Source: CAZTPJ01 sp964614515 (lineage in GTDB: Bacteria > Planctomycetota > Phycisphaerae > Phycisphaerales > UBA1924). From it: DNA of 52,992 nt. Numbering within the stretch: the stretch's first letter is position 1; the number at the start of each line of letters is the position of its first letter. The notes beneath the pieces are model-generated. The model worked only from the letters and a program-made list of their open reading frames with translations, had not been told where the DNA came from and did no database searches. Both the position numbers and the translations under genes were made by a program. Shown here in pieces: positions 1 to 8,356 of the stretch. The DNA is taken from NCBI GenBank assembly GCA_964614515.1, contig CAZTPJ010000019.1:1-52992 (forward strand). The letters are read 5' to 3'.

Positions 1-32
1 GGATCCGGTGGGGCGGGCGTCTCGCCCGCCCC
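1..32 (+). repeat. GC-rich palindromic repeat, copy 1
   Basis: GGATCCGGTGGGGCGGGCG is followed by CTCGCCCGCCCC, so the copy is itself a hairpin (GGGGCGGGCG / CGCCCGCCCC). It is an inverted copy of the element at 191-221 and related to the one at 34171-34202. Confidence 0.8.
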
Positions 33-190
33 TCTTGCGTGTCCGACGCGCGAAGACCCATCCCAGCGCCGAAGCGGTACGCGATCTTTTGCGGTTGCCC
101 TGTCGACACACGCAGGACAACCGCGACGCGTTATTCGCTCCTCCGCGAGAAACATGAATCGGGCAACCATCGTGAATTGTGCGCCCCGTG

Positions 191-221
191 AGGCGGGCGG
201 GACGCCCGCCCCACCGGATCC
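191..221 (-). repeat. GC-rich palindromic repeat, copy 2 (inverted)
   Basis: It carries GACGCCCGCCCCACCGGATC, the reverse complement of the first bases of the window, preceded by the AGGCGGGCGG arm. Together with copy 1 it brackets about 160 bp of non-coding DNA. Confidence 0.8.
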
Positions 222-335
222 AACGATTCGCACAGTCGAGACGCCCGTGCCATCGCATCAGATGTGATCGCCCCTCAATCCTGACCGCATCCCCCGCCCC
301 GGCACAGCGGCCCTCGGCGCGGTATCCTTTCGCCC

Positions 336-1865
336 ATGCTCGCCAGGATTCGGTCCAGTCTGCTTCAGGGAATCGACGCCCTGCCGTGTGATGTCGAGGT
401 GGATCTTGACCCGACAGACACGCGCAGGGAGTTGATCGTCGGCCTGCCCGATGCGGCCGTGAAGGAATCGCTCGAGCGCGTCAAGGCCGCGCTGACCAAC
501 TCGGGGTACTTTCCGCCGGTTGGTCGATTGCTCATCAATCTCGCGCCCGCGGATGTTCGCAAGGAAGGGCCGGTGTATGACCTGCCCATCGCAGTGGGCA
601 TGTTGATGGTCGGCGGGATGCTCCGGCCGGAGAAAGACTCGCCGATCGACTTTGCGCACACGGTCTTCGCCGGTGAACTGGCGCTGGATGGCAAGGTGCG
701 TCCGATCAAGGGCGCGCTGGCGCTGGCGAGCATGGCGCGATCGCTCGGCGCCAAGGCCGTGGTCGTGCCCGCGGACAACGCGGACGAAGCGGCGATCGTC
801 GCGGGGATCGAGGTCTACGGCGTGCGAACGATCGTCGAGGTCATCGGTCTGATCTCGCGCACACTGGACCTTCCGCCGACGCCGACGCCGGACATCGCGG
901 GCCTGCTTGAAGCCACGCAGGCGCCCATCGACTTCGGCGACGTGCGCGGGCAGGAGTCCGTCAAGCGCGCCCTGACCATCGCCGCCGCGGGGGCGCACAA
1001 CATTTTGCTCCTCGGCCCCGCCGGCACCGGCAAGACCATGATGGCCAAGGCGCTCTCAGGCGTCTTGCCGCCGCTGACGCCGGAAGAGGCGATCGAGATC
1101 ACGCGGATTTATTCCGCGGCCGGCGCGCTCCCGCCCGGGCAGGGCGTGGTAACGACGCGTCCCGTTCGTTCGCCGCATCACACGGCCAGCGCGCCGGCCG
1201 TGGTCGGCGGGGGGATTGTGCCGCGTCCCGGTGAGATTTCGCTTGCGCATCGCGGCGTGCTGTTCCTCGATGAACTCGCGGAGTTTCCGCGCTATGTTCT
1301 CGAAACGCTGCGTCAGCCGCTTGAGGATCATGTCGTGACGATCTCGCGGGCGCACGGATCGATCCGCTTCCCCGCGAGTTTCATGCTCGTGGCCGCGATG
1401 AACCCCACGCCCAAGGGCGACATGCCCGCGGGCGAAGTCGGCCGTCTCGCGATGGAGCGATACATGTCAAAGATCAGCGGCCCGCTGCTGGATCGCATAG
1501 ACATTCATGTCGAGGCCCCGGCCGTACCCTGGAGCGAACTCTCGAATCGCCAGCGCATGGGCACGGACACGGCGACCATGCGTGAGACGGCGGCGAAGGC
1601 GCGATTGCGCCAAGTGCAGCGCCAAGGCGCGGCGAAGCCGAACTCGCGATTGTCCGGGCGTGAACTCGATGAGTTTGCGCCGATGGAAAAGGATGCGGTG
1701 GCGATTCTCGGTCAGGCGATGAGCGAACTTCGGCTCAGCGCGCGGGCGTATGACAAGATCCGCCGCGTCGCGCGAACCATCGCGGATGTCGATGGATCGG
1801 ATGCACTGCGCACGCCGCATGTCACCGAGGCCGTGGGCTATCGACTGCTCGATCGCAAGTTGTGA
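336..1865 (+). CDS. comM: YifB/ComM family Mg-chelatase-like AAA+ ATPase
   Basis: A 509-residue protein of normal length for the YifB/ComM family. In Vibrio and Haemophilus, ComM is a hexameric helicase that promotes branch migration when transforming DNA recombines with the chromosome; relatives occur widely in bacteria not known to be competent. A Lon-like ChlI domain fills about residues 1-170. The ATPase follows, with Walker A GPAGTGKT near residue 228 and Walker B VLFLDE near residue 308, then the C-terminal Mg_chelatase_C domain. The ATG at 336 gives the conserved family N-terminus; no clear Shine-Dalgarno precedes it. The gene converges on the next one, with two bases between stop codons. 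Family assignment is firm; a role in transformation here is inference. Confidence 0.95.
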   Translation: MLARIRSSLLQGIDALPCDVEVDLDPTDTRRELIVGLPDAAVKESLERVKAALTNSGYFPPVGRLLINLAPADVRKEGPVYDLPIAVGMLMVGGMLRPEKDSPIDFAHTVFAGELALDGKVRPIKGALALASMARSLGAKAVVVPADNADEAAIVAGIEVYGVRTIVEVIGLISRTLDLPPTPTPDIAGLLEATQAPIDFGDVRGQESVKRALTIAAAGAHNILLLGPAGTGKTMMAKALSGVLPPLTPEEAIEITRIYSAAGALPPGQGVVTTRPVRSPHHTASAPAVVGGGIVPRPGEISLAHRGVLFLDELAEFPRYVLETLRQPLEDHVVTISRAHGSIRFPASFMLVAAMNPTPKGDMPAGEVGRLAMERYMSKISGPLLDRIDIHVEAPAVPWSELSNRQRMGTDTATMRETAAKARLRQVQRQGAAKPNSRLSGRELDEFAPMEKDAVAILGQAMSELRLSARAYDKIRRVARTIADVDGSDALRTPHVTEAVGYRLLDRKL

Positions 1866-1867
1866 CG

Positions 1868-4771
1868 CTAGTCGATGTCGATGGCCTTGGTGATTCGCGC
1901 GTGCGAGTCAAGGTCTTCCACGCGCACGGCCACGGACTGCCCGCGAAGTATCTCCGACGCGCGGGGGAAGATCAGATGGCGCGTCGCGGCCTGCCCGGGT
2001 TGCAGCGTGCCGATCGAAGCCATCTGCCGCCTGAACCCCGGTGCATACCCCGCGACCTCGAGCGTCAGCGGCTCATCGCCAAGGTTGACGATGCGCGTCT
2101 CGACGATCACGTCATACGGCGGCGATGCCCCCGCGAAACGATGCGTCACATCCGCGCGCATGTGTTCTACACCGATCTCAAAGGGGATCGACGCGCGAAT
2201 GCGCCGATACGGGCGCGTTGACGCCACATCCAGATCAAGCACAAGTTCATGCAGGCCCGCTTCGTTGGCCGCGCTGAAGCCGATGCGAAACGCGATGGAC
2301 TGCTCCTCACCGGCCGCCGCGTACATCTCGAGCGTGCGCGGGACAATGCTCCACGATCGATCAAGCGTGCCGTCGCGACCAGCCCCGCCGGGCGAGACGA
2401 TCGACGCGCGACCGGCCAGGGCCGTGGGCCATGGATTGCGAAACGTCAGTTGCACCTCGTGGTCCATCTCCTGCGAACGCAGGAACGCGGGCGTCAGGCG
2501 CAGACTCGCGAGAAACGCGATGAGTTCCGCGTCAACACCCTCGATGAACACCGGCGAGTCGGTCACCGGAAGTCGATACATCGGTGGTTCATCAGAACCT
2601 GGCTCGGCCTCGATCATCGCCAGCGATCGCGTGTTCCCAAAGACATCGTGAACTCGAACCTCATCAAGCCCGAGAAAGAGCGTCAGTTCCGGCGATTGCT
2701 CGCTCGGGCCTTCGGCCCACACGGCCAGCGCCGATCCGCGCGAATGCGGCGTCTCCGGCGCGGGCGTCAGCACGAGACACTCAACCCCCGGCATGATGTG
2801 GATCCGCTGCGTCACTCGGCGTCCGGCCAGATGCGGAATGGCGTTGCGCCACGCCGCCAGCGATCCTTCAGGCATGGTCTGGAGACGACGCTGGCCCGTC
2901 CAGGTCCACGGCTGCATCAACCCGATGCGCGCCCGCGCGCCCTGCTCGCCTTCAAGTTCACCCACGACGCTCCAGAGATGGACCAGACGCTTGACAAGAT
3001 CATCCGCCGACGCCTGCCGCCCGTACACATCAGAGGGAAGCGACTCAATCGAAACCGTCACCGACGCACGGCCGGGGCCTTCGCCCATGATCCCGTCTTC
3101 GACCCACGCGCGAACTGCATCGGGAATGGCGGAAGGCAGAGTCTCGCCGGGGATGTGCAGCACGATCGCGTCGAGCGATGCGCGAGCGCGCCGGATGCCC
3201 GGCGTCGCGCCATAGTCAATCCGCCATGCAAGACCAAGCAGCGGACCCGGCACAAGACGCGAAATGATCCCCTCAAACGCCGCAAGCCGCTCGTCGACGA
3301 GAGGCTCCCAGAACGTCGATGACCCATCAATCCGGCCGACTTGCCACTGTTCGACGTTCTGCCCGAACTTGTCGAGGAAAGGATCGAGCAGTCGAGCAAG
3401 GTCTTCGGGCGCGGCGACCGTGCTTTCAAACAACGTGCGCGTCGTGCCCGCCAGCCGACGCCCCAGATCGTCCGGCACGCGATCAACGCTGAGCACCACG
3501 TCAATCCAGTGCCGTGACAGACGCTCAATGGCGGGCGCCAGGCGCTGCACGTCGCGTGCGGCCGTCGCCGGCGTCGTCGTGTTGCTCCAGATCGGCAGGA
3601 TCACCCATCGCTGCCGCAGGGCGTGAACAAGGTCCGGCAGCACCAGTTCCTGCCCGCGCGGAAGTTCAGACAGAATCAGGCCGAATCGATCCACATCCTG
3701 CGCATGCACAAGCCCGTGGCCCTCTGCGCCATGACCCTGCGAACTCTCCCACGGCGGCAGATACAGAAAGTCCACATACCCGGACGCCACAACCACCGAT
3801 TCGTTCGTCAGTTGAAGCACCGCGCGATACCACCCAAAGCCCGGCAGCGGCGGATGCAGTTCAACGCTCGACTGACCCTGGCCAATTTCGGTGGTGACGT
3901 GAGAAATCTCGCGCCCGGCGGCATCCTGCACGAGCACGCCCGCGCCGAGTTTCTCACCCGTCAGATCGCGCACGCGCAGCACGAGTCCCGGCGTCGCAGG
4001 CGCGACGATGATGTTGGCGGGATCGTTCGTCGTGAACTCGATGCGCGGCAGTTGCACAATCGCGACATCATCAAACCACGCCACGCCGTTGACATCATCG
4101 CGAATCACGGCGCTGGTGGTCATGGCCGGATCGACCATCCACGCGCCGCGCTGCGAGGGTTGCAGAACCTCGAGTTCGATCTGAAGGGATGCCGCGTCGG
4201 GATACTCGCCGGGCATGACGACGCGAACGAGGGACCACGTGCGTTCAGATGTGATGAACTCGCTTCGGCTCTCGCTTTCGTGAATCGGCTGACCCTCGCG
4301 ATCGAGGAATCGCGCGACGAGGCCCGCCCGGGCGCCCACAAGTCCCCGCGTCATGATCCGCGCCGACACCTGATAGTCCGCGCTGGCGAAAATCGGCAGC
4401 ACGCCCGGATTCAGCCGCAGACTCGCCGAACCCGTCAGCACAGGCAACTTGACCGAGCCTTCGCCGCGATGGGCGACAGTGTAGTCGAGTTCGGCCCTGT
4501 TGAACGGCGGGAATCCCGGGCGCGGATCGGCCTGCTGCGAGCCGGGCAGCACCGTCATCCCCTGCGCCCGCGACCAGTGACGCGGAATGTCCAGCGGATG
4601 CAGCGTCCGCTCCTCAAAATCGAAGATGCGCACGATTCGCTGGGCAAGTTCGGGGCGTGTGACGCCGGAGTCGGGCAGGTTCTGCGCCACGGCCGACAGC
4701 GGCAGCATCACGCACAGAAACCAACTTGAAGCCGTGAATCGCATCGCCACGAGTATCGGCATCATTCGCAT
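1868..4771 (-). CDS. Large exported protein of unknown function
   Basis: A 967-residue protein with an N-terminal signal peptide: a hydrophobic core around SWFLCVMLPLSAVAQ, then a likely cleavage site. After it come about 200 residues that resemble a carbohydrate-binding jelly-roll (alternating strands, a FDFEE opening, repeated aromatic and acidic positions); this is only an impression. The C-terminal 300 residues look like beta-sandwich repeats. I do not recognise a catalytic motif. It lies 74 bp downstream of nuoH on the same strand and may be cotranscribed, but a functional link to respiration is not obvious. Start alternatives are the ATGs at 4771 and 4744; neither has a good ribosome-binding site. 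Both keep the signal peptide. Confidence 0.85.
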   Translation of the reverse strand: MRMMPILVAMRFTASSWFLCVMLPLSAVAQNLPDSGVTRPELAQRIVRIFDFEERTLHPLDIPRHWSRAQGMTVLPGSQQADPRPGFPPFNRAELDYTVAHRGEGSVKLPVLTGSASLRLNPGVLPIFASADYQVSARIMTRGLVGARAGLVARFLDREGQPIHESESRSEFITSERTWSLVRVVMPGEYPDAASLQIELEVLQPSQRGAWMVDPAMTTSAVIRDDVNGVAWFDDVAIVQLPRIEFTTNDPANIIVAPATPGLVLRVRDLTGEKLGAGVLVQDAAGREISHVTTEIGQGQSSVELHPPLPGFGWYRAVLQLTNESVVVASGYVDFLYLPPWESSQGHGAEGHGLVHAQDVDRFGLILSELPRGQELVLPDLVHALRQRWVILPIWSNTTTPATAARDVQRLAPAIERLSRHWIDVVLSVDRVPDDLGRRLAGTTRTLFESTVAAPEDLARLLDPFLDKFGQNVEQWQVGRIDGSSTFWEPLVDERLAAFEGIISRLVPGPLLGLAWRIDYGATPGIRRARASLDAIVLHIPGETLPSAIPDAVRAWVEDGIMGEGPGRASVTVSIESLPSDVYGRQASADDLVKRLVHLWSVVGELEGEQGARARIGLMQPWTWTGQRRLQTMPEGSLAAWRNAIPHLAGRRVTQRIHIMPGVECLVLTPAPETPHSRGSALAVWAEGPSEQSPELTLFLGLDEVRVHDVFGNTRSLAMIEAEPGSDEPPMYRLPVTDSPVFIEGVDAELIAFLASLRLTPAFLRSQEMDHEVQLTFRNPWPTALAGRASIVSPGGAGRDGTLDRSWSIVPRTLEMYAAAGEEQSIAFRIGFSAANEAGLHELVLDLDVASTRPYRRIRASIPFEIGVEHMRADVTHRFAGASPPYDVIVETRIVNLGDEPLTLEVAGYAPGFRRQMASIGTLQPGQAATRHLIFPRASEILRGQSVAVRVEDLDSHARITKAIDID

Positions 4772-4845
4772 CGCCGGTGATGAACGGGGCGTTCACCAAC
4801 GGAACGGGCAACTTTCACCGACTGAACGCGCGGACCGGGGAACGC

Positions 4846-6183
4846 TCAGGAAGAGGCCCCCGCCATCGGATGATCCGCCCGCGCCAGCGGGTCGCTCGGC
4901 GCGGTCGCCACGCGCTCGCCGGGCATCGGGCGGAATCGCGAGCCGTACATCGGAATCGCCCGGTTCGGCACGCGGCGCGGAAGCAAGCCCTGAACCCCCA
5001 CCACCACCAGCGCCAGCGCGACATTCGCCAGGAGCATCGGCACCATGCCGCGAAGATCGAAGTAGACCATCACGGCCGTCATCACCACCACCGCCAGCGA
5101 CAATGGAATCACGCCCTGCCACGACATCATCATCACCTGGTCAAACCGCAATCGCGGCAGCGTCCAGCGGATCACCATCATGAAGCAGATCAGCGTGACG
5201 ACCTTGCCGAAGAACACGCCGAACTTCGCGAGCACGATGCCCACGCCCAGCCAGCCCGACGCCTCCACCGGCAGCACGGAAATGAACGGCACGACATCCC
5301 ACCCGCCGAGGAAGATCATCGTGAAGAACGCGCATGACGTGACCATGTGCGCATACTCGGCGAGGAAGAAGAGCGCGAAGCGCATTGACGAATACTCGGT
5401 GTGATATCCGCCCACCAGTTCGCTCTCGGCCTCCGCGTTGTCGAACGGCGCGCGGTTCGCCTCCGCCAGAATCGCGATGAAGAAGATCACCGCGGCCAGC
5501 GGCTGGCTGAAAATCAACCACCCGTGATGAATCTGATGCTCGACAATGGCCGTCGGCGACACCGTACCCAGCAGTAGCAGCGCCGCCAGCAGCGACAGAC
5601 CGAGTGGAATCTCATACGCCAGCATCTGCGCTGTCGCACGCAAGCCGCCGAAGAACGAAAACTTGCTGTTGCTCGCCCACCCGCCCAGCGTCACGCCATA
5701 GACCCCCAGCGACGCCACGGCCAGCAGGTAAATCACGCCCGCATTCACGTTCGCCCCCGCGACCACCACCGTCTGCTCGGTGATGTGCCAGCCGAGGATC
5801 GGAATGTCAAACGCGGGAACCGTCCACTGCCCACCCCAGGGGATGACCACGAAGCCAATGAGCGCGGGGATGATGCTCGCCATCGGCGCGAGGGTGAACA
5901 GGGCGCGGTCCGCCCCGTTGGGCTGATAGTCCTCTTTGAGCAGGAACTTCAGGCCGTCGGCCAGAGGCTGTCCCAGTCCGAGCATCCCGCGCAAGGGCTT
6001 GAGGAAGGGCAGCCCGAAGTCAAACCCGACGCGGTTTGGCCCGATGCGGTCCTGAATGTACGCGGAGATCTTCCGCTCCAGGTAAATCAGGTACGCCACC
6101 GTGACCAGGATCACGTGGACGACCACCAGAATCACCACGATGCTCACGAGCAGTTGCGACGTGACAAAGGCTGGCTGGGGCAT
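4846..6183 (-). CDS. nuoH: NADH-quinone oxidoreductase subunit H (complex I membrane anchor)
   Basis: A 445-residue multi-spanning membrane protein, the NuoH/ND1 subunit that forms the quinone chamber between the peripheral and membrane arms of complex I. Family hallmarks include ERKISAYIQDRIGPNRVG near residue 36, the acidic loop segment LAEANRAPFDNAEAESELV and the WTLPRLRFDQ motif near the end. The C-terminus carries about 60 extra residues after the usual end, rich in Arg and Pro. None of the other thirteen nuo genes is nearby: the upstream neighbour is a divergent nuclease-like gene and the downstream neighbour is an exported protein. The ATG at 6183 has no strong Shine-Dalgarno. Confidence 0.96.
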   Translation of the reverse strand: MPQPAFVTSQLLVSIVVILVVVHVILVTVAYLIYLERKISAYIQDRIGPNRVGFDFGLPFLKPLRGMLGLGQPLADGLKFLLKEDYQPNGADRALFTLAPMASIIPALIGFVVIPWGGQWTVPAFDIPILGWHITEQTVVVAGANVNAGVIYLLAVASLGVYGVTLGGWASNSKFSFFGGLRATAQMLAYEIPLGLSLLAALLLLGTVSPTAIVEHQIHHGWLIFSQPLAAVIFFIAILAEANRAPFDNAEAESELVGGYHTEYSSMRFALFFLAEYAHMVTSCAFFTMIFLGGWDVVPFISVLPVEASGWLGVGIVLAKFGVFFGKVVTLICFMMVIRWTLPRLRFDQVMMMSWQGVIPLSLAVVVMTAVMVYFDLRGMVPMLLANVALALVVVGVQGLLPRRVPNRAIPMYGSRFRPMPGERVATAPSDPLARADHPMAGASS

Positions 6184-6272
6184 AGGGCGGTATGGTAGCG
6201 GGGTGTGAATCGTCCGGCGGTCCAGTCAAGTCGCGGCACGCCCGCGCGAAGTGAATCCGCATAGCATCGCTG

Positions 6273-7460
6273 ATGATTCGCGTATGCGTGACGCTGGTGA
6301 TGCTGGCCGTGGGCGCGGCGGTGGGACAGCCCGTCGCGCTGCGCGTGGCGACGTTCAACTTGGCCGATCTGCGTGTGGAAGAGGTCACAGACGCTCCCAG
6401 CCAGCGCGCCAAGGCCCTGGCCGAGATCATTCAGCGACTGCGACCGAACATCATCCTGCTCAACGAGGTCGCGTTTGACGCCAGCGCCACGGCCGAGGCC
6501 CCGGGTGGTGTTGCGCACCGATTCGCGACAAACCTCCTCGCCACGCCGCGCGCCGCGGAACTCCAGGGCATGAGCTTCGTCGTCTTCACCGCCCCGACGA
6601 ACACGGGCATCCCCAGCGGCTTTGACCTCGACAACAACGGGCGCATCATCACCGCGCATCCGCCGCCGCCGCCCCGCGGAAACGCGGCGAAGGATCCCCC
6701 GATCTCCGACGCCGCGCGCGACTACGCGAACGATTGCTGGGGTTTCGGCACGTTTCCGGGGCAGTATGGCATGGCGCTGCTCGTCGATTCGCGCCTGGAG
6801 ATCCTGCACGATCGCGTGCGAACGTTTCAACGCTTCCCGTGGGACTACATGCCCGGCGCAATGCTGCCCGAGAATCCCGACGGCACGCCGTGGTTCGATG
6901 AAGAGGAGATCAAGTTCGCGAGGCTGAGTTCCAAGAGCCATTGGGATGTCCCCGTGCGGCTGCCCAATGGCGCGGTGGTTCACTTCCTCTGCTCTCACCC
7001 CACGCCGCCGGTGTTCGACGGCCCCGAAAAACGCAACGCACGGCGAAATCACGATGAGATCCGCTTCTGGTCTGACTACATCGACGGCGAGCCGTACATC
7101 GTCGATGACAAAGACCTCCCCGGCGGCCTCGCGTGGAACTCCACCTTCGTCATCCTCGGCGATCTCAACGCCGATCCCAAAAAGGGCGATGCGTGGCGAG
7201 ATCCCGTCGGCACGTTCCTCTTCGCCAACCGACGCATCGGGCGCGATGTCGCACCGAAGTCGGATGTCGAGATCGCGGGGCTTGATGCACACGACACGGC
7301 CACGTTCGGCCTTCGCGTGGATTACGTCATCCCATCGCGCGACATCGAGGTCCGCACCAGCGGCATCTGGCGGACCATGCCCACCGGCACGAACGAGTTT
7401 CCCAGCGACCACTTTCCTGTGTGGATGGATGTCGTGGTTGAGCAGCCGAAGCGGCCGTAG
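6273..7460 (+). CDS. Exported endonuclease/exonuclease/phosphatase-fold protein
   Basis: A 395-residue protein with a short signal peptide (MIRVCVTLVMLAVGAAVGQ) and the endonuclease/exonuclease/phosphatase (EEP) fold. Fold motifs appear in order: the N-terminal metal-site strand RVATFNLADLR, the catalytic Glu in ILLNEVAFD, ILGDLNADP (Asp and Asn of the active site) and the terminal SDHFPVW with the catalytic His. EEP enzymes cleave phosphodiester or phosphomonoester bonds in DNA, RNA or lipids; export suggests extracellular DNA or a phosphate-bearing substrate, which is inference. Planctomycete relatives are often of this exported type. It is transcribed divergently from nuoH with 89 bp between the starts. 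Confidence 0.88.
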   Translation: MIRVCVTLVMLAVGAAVGQPVALRVATFNLADLRVEEVTDAPSQRAKALAEIIQRLRPNIILLNEVAFDASATAEAPGGVAHRFATNLLATPRAAELQGMSFVVFTAPTNTGIPSGFDLDNNGRIITAHPPPPPRGNAAKDPPISDAARDYANDCWGFGTFPGQYGMALLVDSRLEILHDRVRTFQRFPWDYMPGAMLPENPDGTPWFDEEEIKFARLSSKSHWDVPVRLPNGAVVHFLCSHPTPPVFDGPEKRNARRNHDEIRFWSDYIDGEPYIVDDKDLPGGLAWNSTFVILGDLNADPKKGDAWRDPVGTFLFANRRIGRDVAPKSDVEIAGLDAHDTATFGLRVDYVIPSRDIEVRTSGIWRTMPTGTNEFPSDHFPVWMDVVVEQPKRP

Positions 7461-7566
7461 AGCGATTGTCGAGCGTTGGACCCCACTATGCGGCGCGGGC
7501 CACGCCTGTCGCGCGACCCACCAGCCGTGGCGAGCGAGAGCCGATACAATCCTACTGGGGTTCCGG

Positions 7567-7830
7567 ATGACTTTTGAAATCGACATCTCGCCTGCGATCA
7601 AGGACGCGCTGGCTGCGGGGGGCAGGAGTCCCGAGGCCGAACTGAAGGAGGCAGCTTTGGTTGAGCTGTATCGCCAGTTGCGAATTTCGCACGGGCAGTT
7701 CGCGGAAGCGCTGGGCATCGCCCGTCATGAGGCTGATGCGATACTCAAGCGTCACAATGTCACGGAAGACCTGGTAACACCAGAAGAACTTGACGAACAG
7801 GTTGCCCGTCTCCGGGAGTTGCTGCCCTGA
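7567..7830 (+). CDS. UPF0175-family antitoxin-like protein
   Basis: An 87-residue protein with the UPF0175 pattern: an amphipathic opening, then EAALVELYRQLRISHGQFAEALGI, a helix-turn-helix-like segment typical of the family, then a helical tail. Such proteins pair with PIN-domain DUF3368 toxins and act as antitoxin and autorepressor. Its stop overlaps the ATG of the toxin remnant (TGATG), the classic coupled layout. A TACAAT at 7545-7550 could be its -10 element, but no good -35 precedes it. The gene is intact although its toxin is interrupted. Confidence 0.85.
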   Translation: MTFEIDISPAIKDALAAGGRSPEAELKEAALVELYRQLRISHGQFAEALGIARHEADAILKRHNVTEDLVTPEELDEQVARLRELLP

Positions 7831-8306
7831 TGTTGATCGTCTCAGACGCATCGCCGCTGCATTATCTCGTGTTGATTCAACAGGTCGATGTGTTGCCGCA
7901 GTTGTTCGGTCAGGTGATCACCACGGCGGGCGTGATCGAGGAACTCACCCGAGTTCAAGCACCGGCTGTTGTTCGCAGTTGAGCCAACGCTCCACCAATC
8001 TGGCTGACAATCCGCCAGCCCTCCGCGATACAGGTTGGAACGAAGCTTGGCCTTGGAGAACGAGAGGCCATCAATCTGGCGATCGAACTCAAGGCCGATG
8101 CGGTTCTCATCGACGAGCGGGTGGGGGCTCGCGTAGCCGAGGGGCACGGACTCCGTGTGACCGGAACGCTCGGCGTATTGCGTCTTGCCGCTTCCAGGAA
8201 ACTGCTCAACTTGTCAGACACGATTGATGCACTTCGCACGACCAGCTTCCGAATGGACGAGCGCCTGATCCAACGTCTGCGCGACGCGCGGCTCGACCAA
8301 TCCTGA
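7830..8306 (+). pseudogene. DUF3368 PIN-like toxin interrupted by an in-frame TGA
   Basis: Reading from the ATG at 7830 gives 158 codons that match the DUF3368 PIN-like toxin family from end to end, apart from a TGA at 7980-7982 (codon 51). Before it come LIVSDASPLHYL with the first acidic metal ligand and TTAGVIEEL with the next. After it, in the same frame, come LGLGEREAINLAIEL, ADAVLIDERVGARVAE and GTLGVLRLA. The frame is kept throughout, so this is a single substitution (most simply TGG to TGA in a Trp codon), not a frameshift. A truncated 50-residue product would lack half the active site. Sequencing error is the main alternative. Confidence 0.88.
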
Positions 8307-8356
8307 TTGCAACGCGTTACCCGAAGTTTGACGCCCCGACTCGCGTCGTCCGACGC

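Larger units (their letters stand above)
1..335. other. Intergenic stretch with two inverted repeat copies
   Basis: No convincing gene lies upstream of the comM-like gene. The stretch starts and ends its first 221 bases with oppositely oriented copies of a GC-rich palindromic element (1-32 and 191-221). The DNA between them contains no ORF with coding character. I see no clear promoter for the gene at 336. Confidence 0.6.

Noticed and set aside
2249..3322. Long + strand ORFs opposite the 967-residue gene
   Set aside because: Arg-, Pro- and His-rich shadow translations typical of the reverse strand of high-GC genes.
7980..7982. TGA read as selenocysteine
   Set aside because: The position is not a known catalytic Cys of the family, no SECIS-like hairpin was seen after it, and a Trp-to-stop change explains it more simply.
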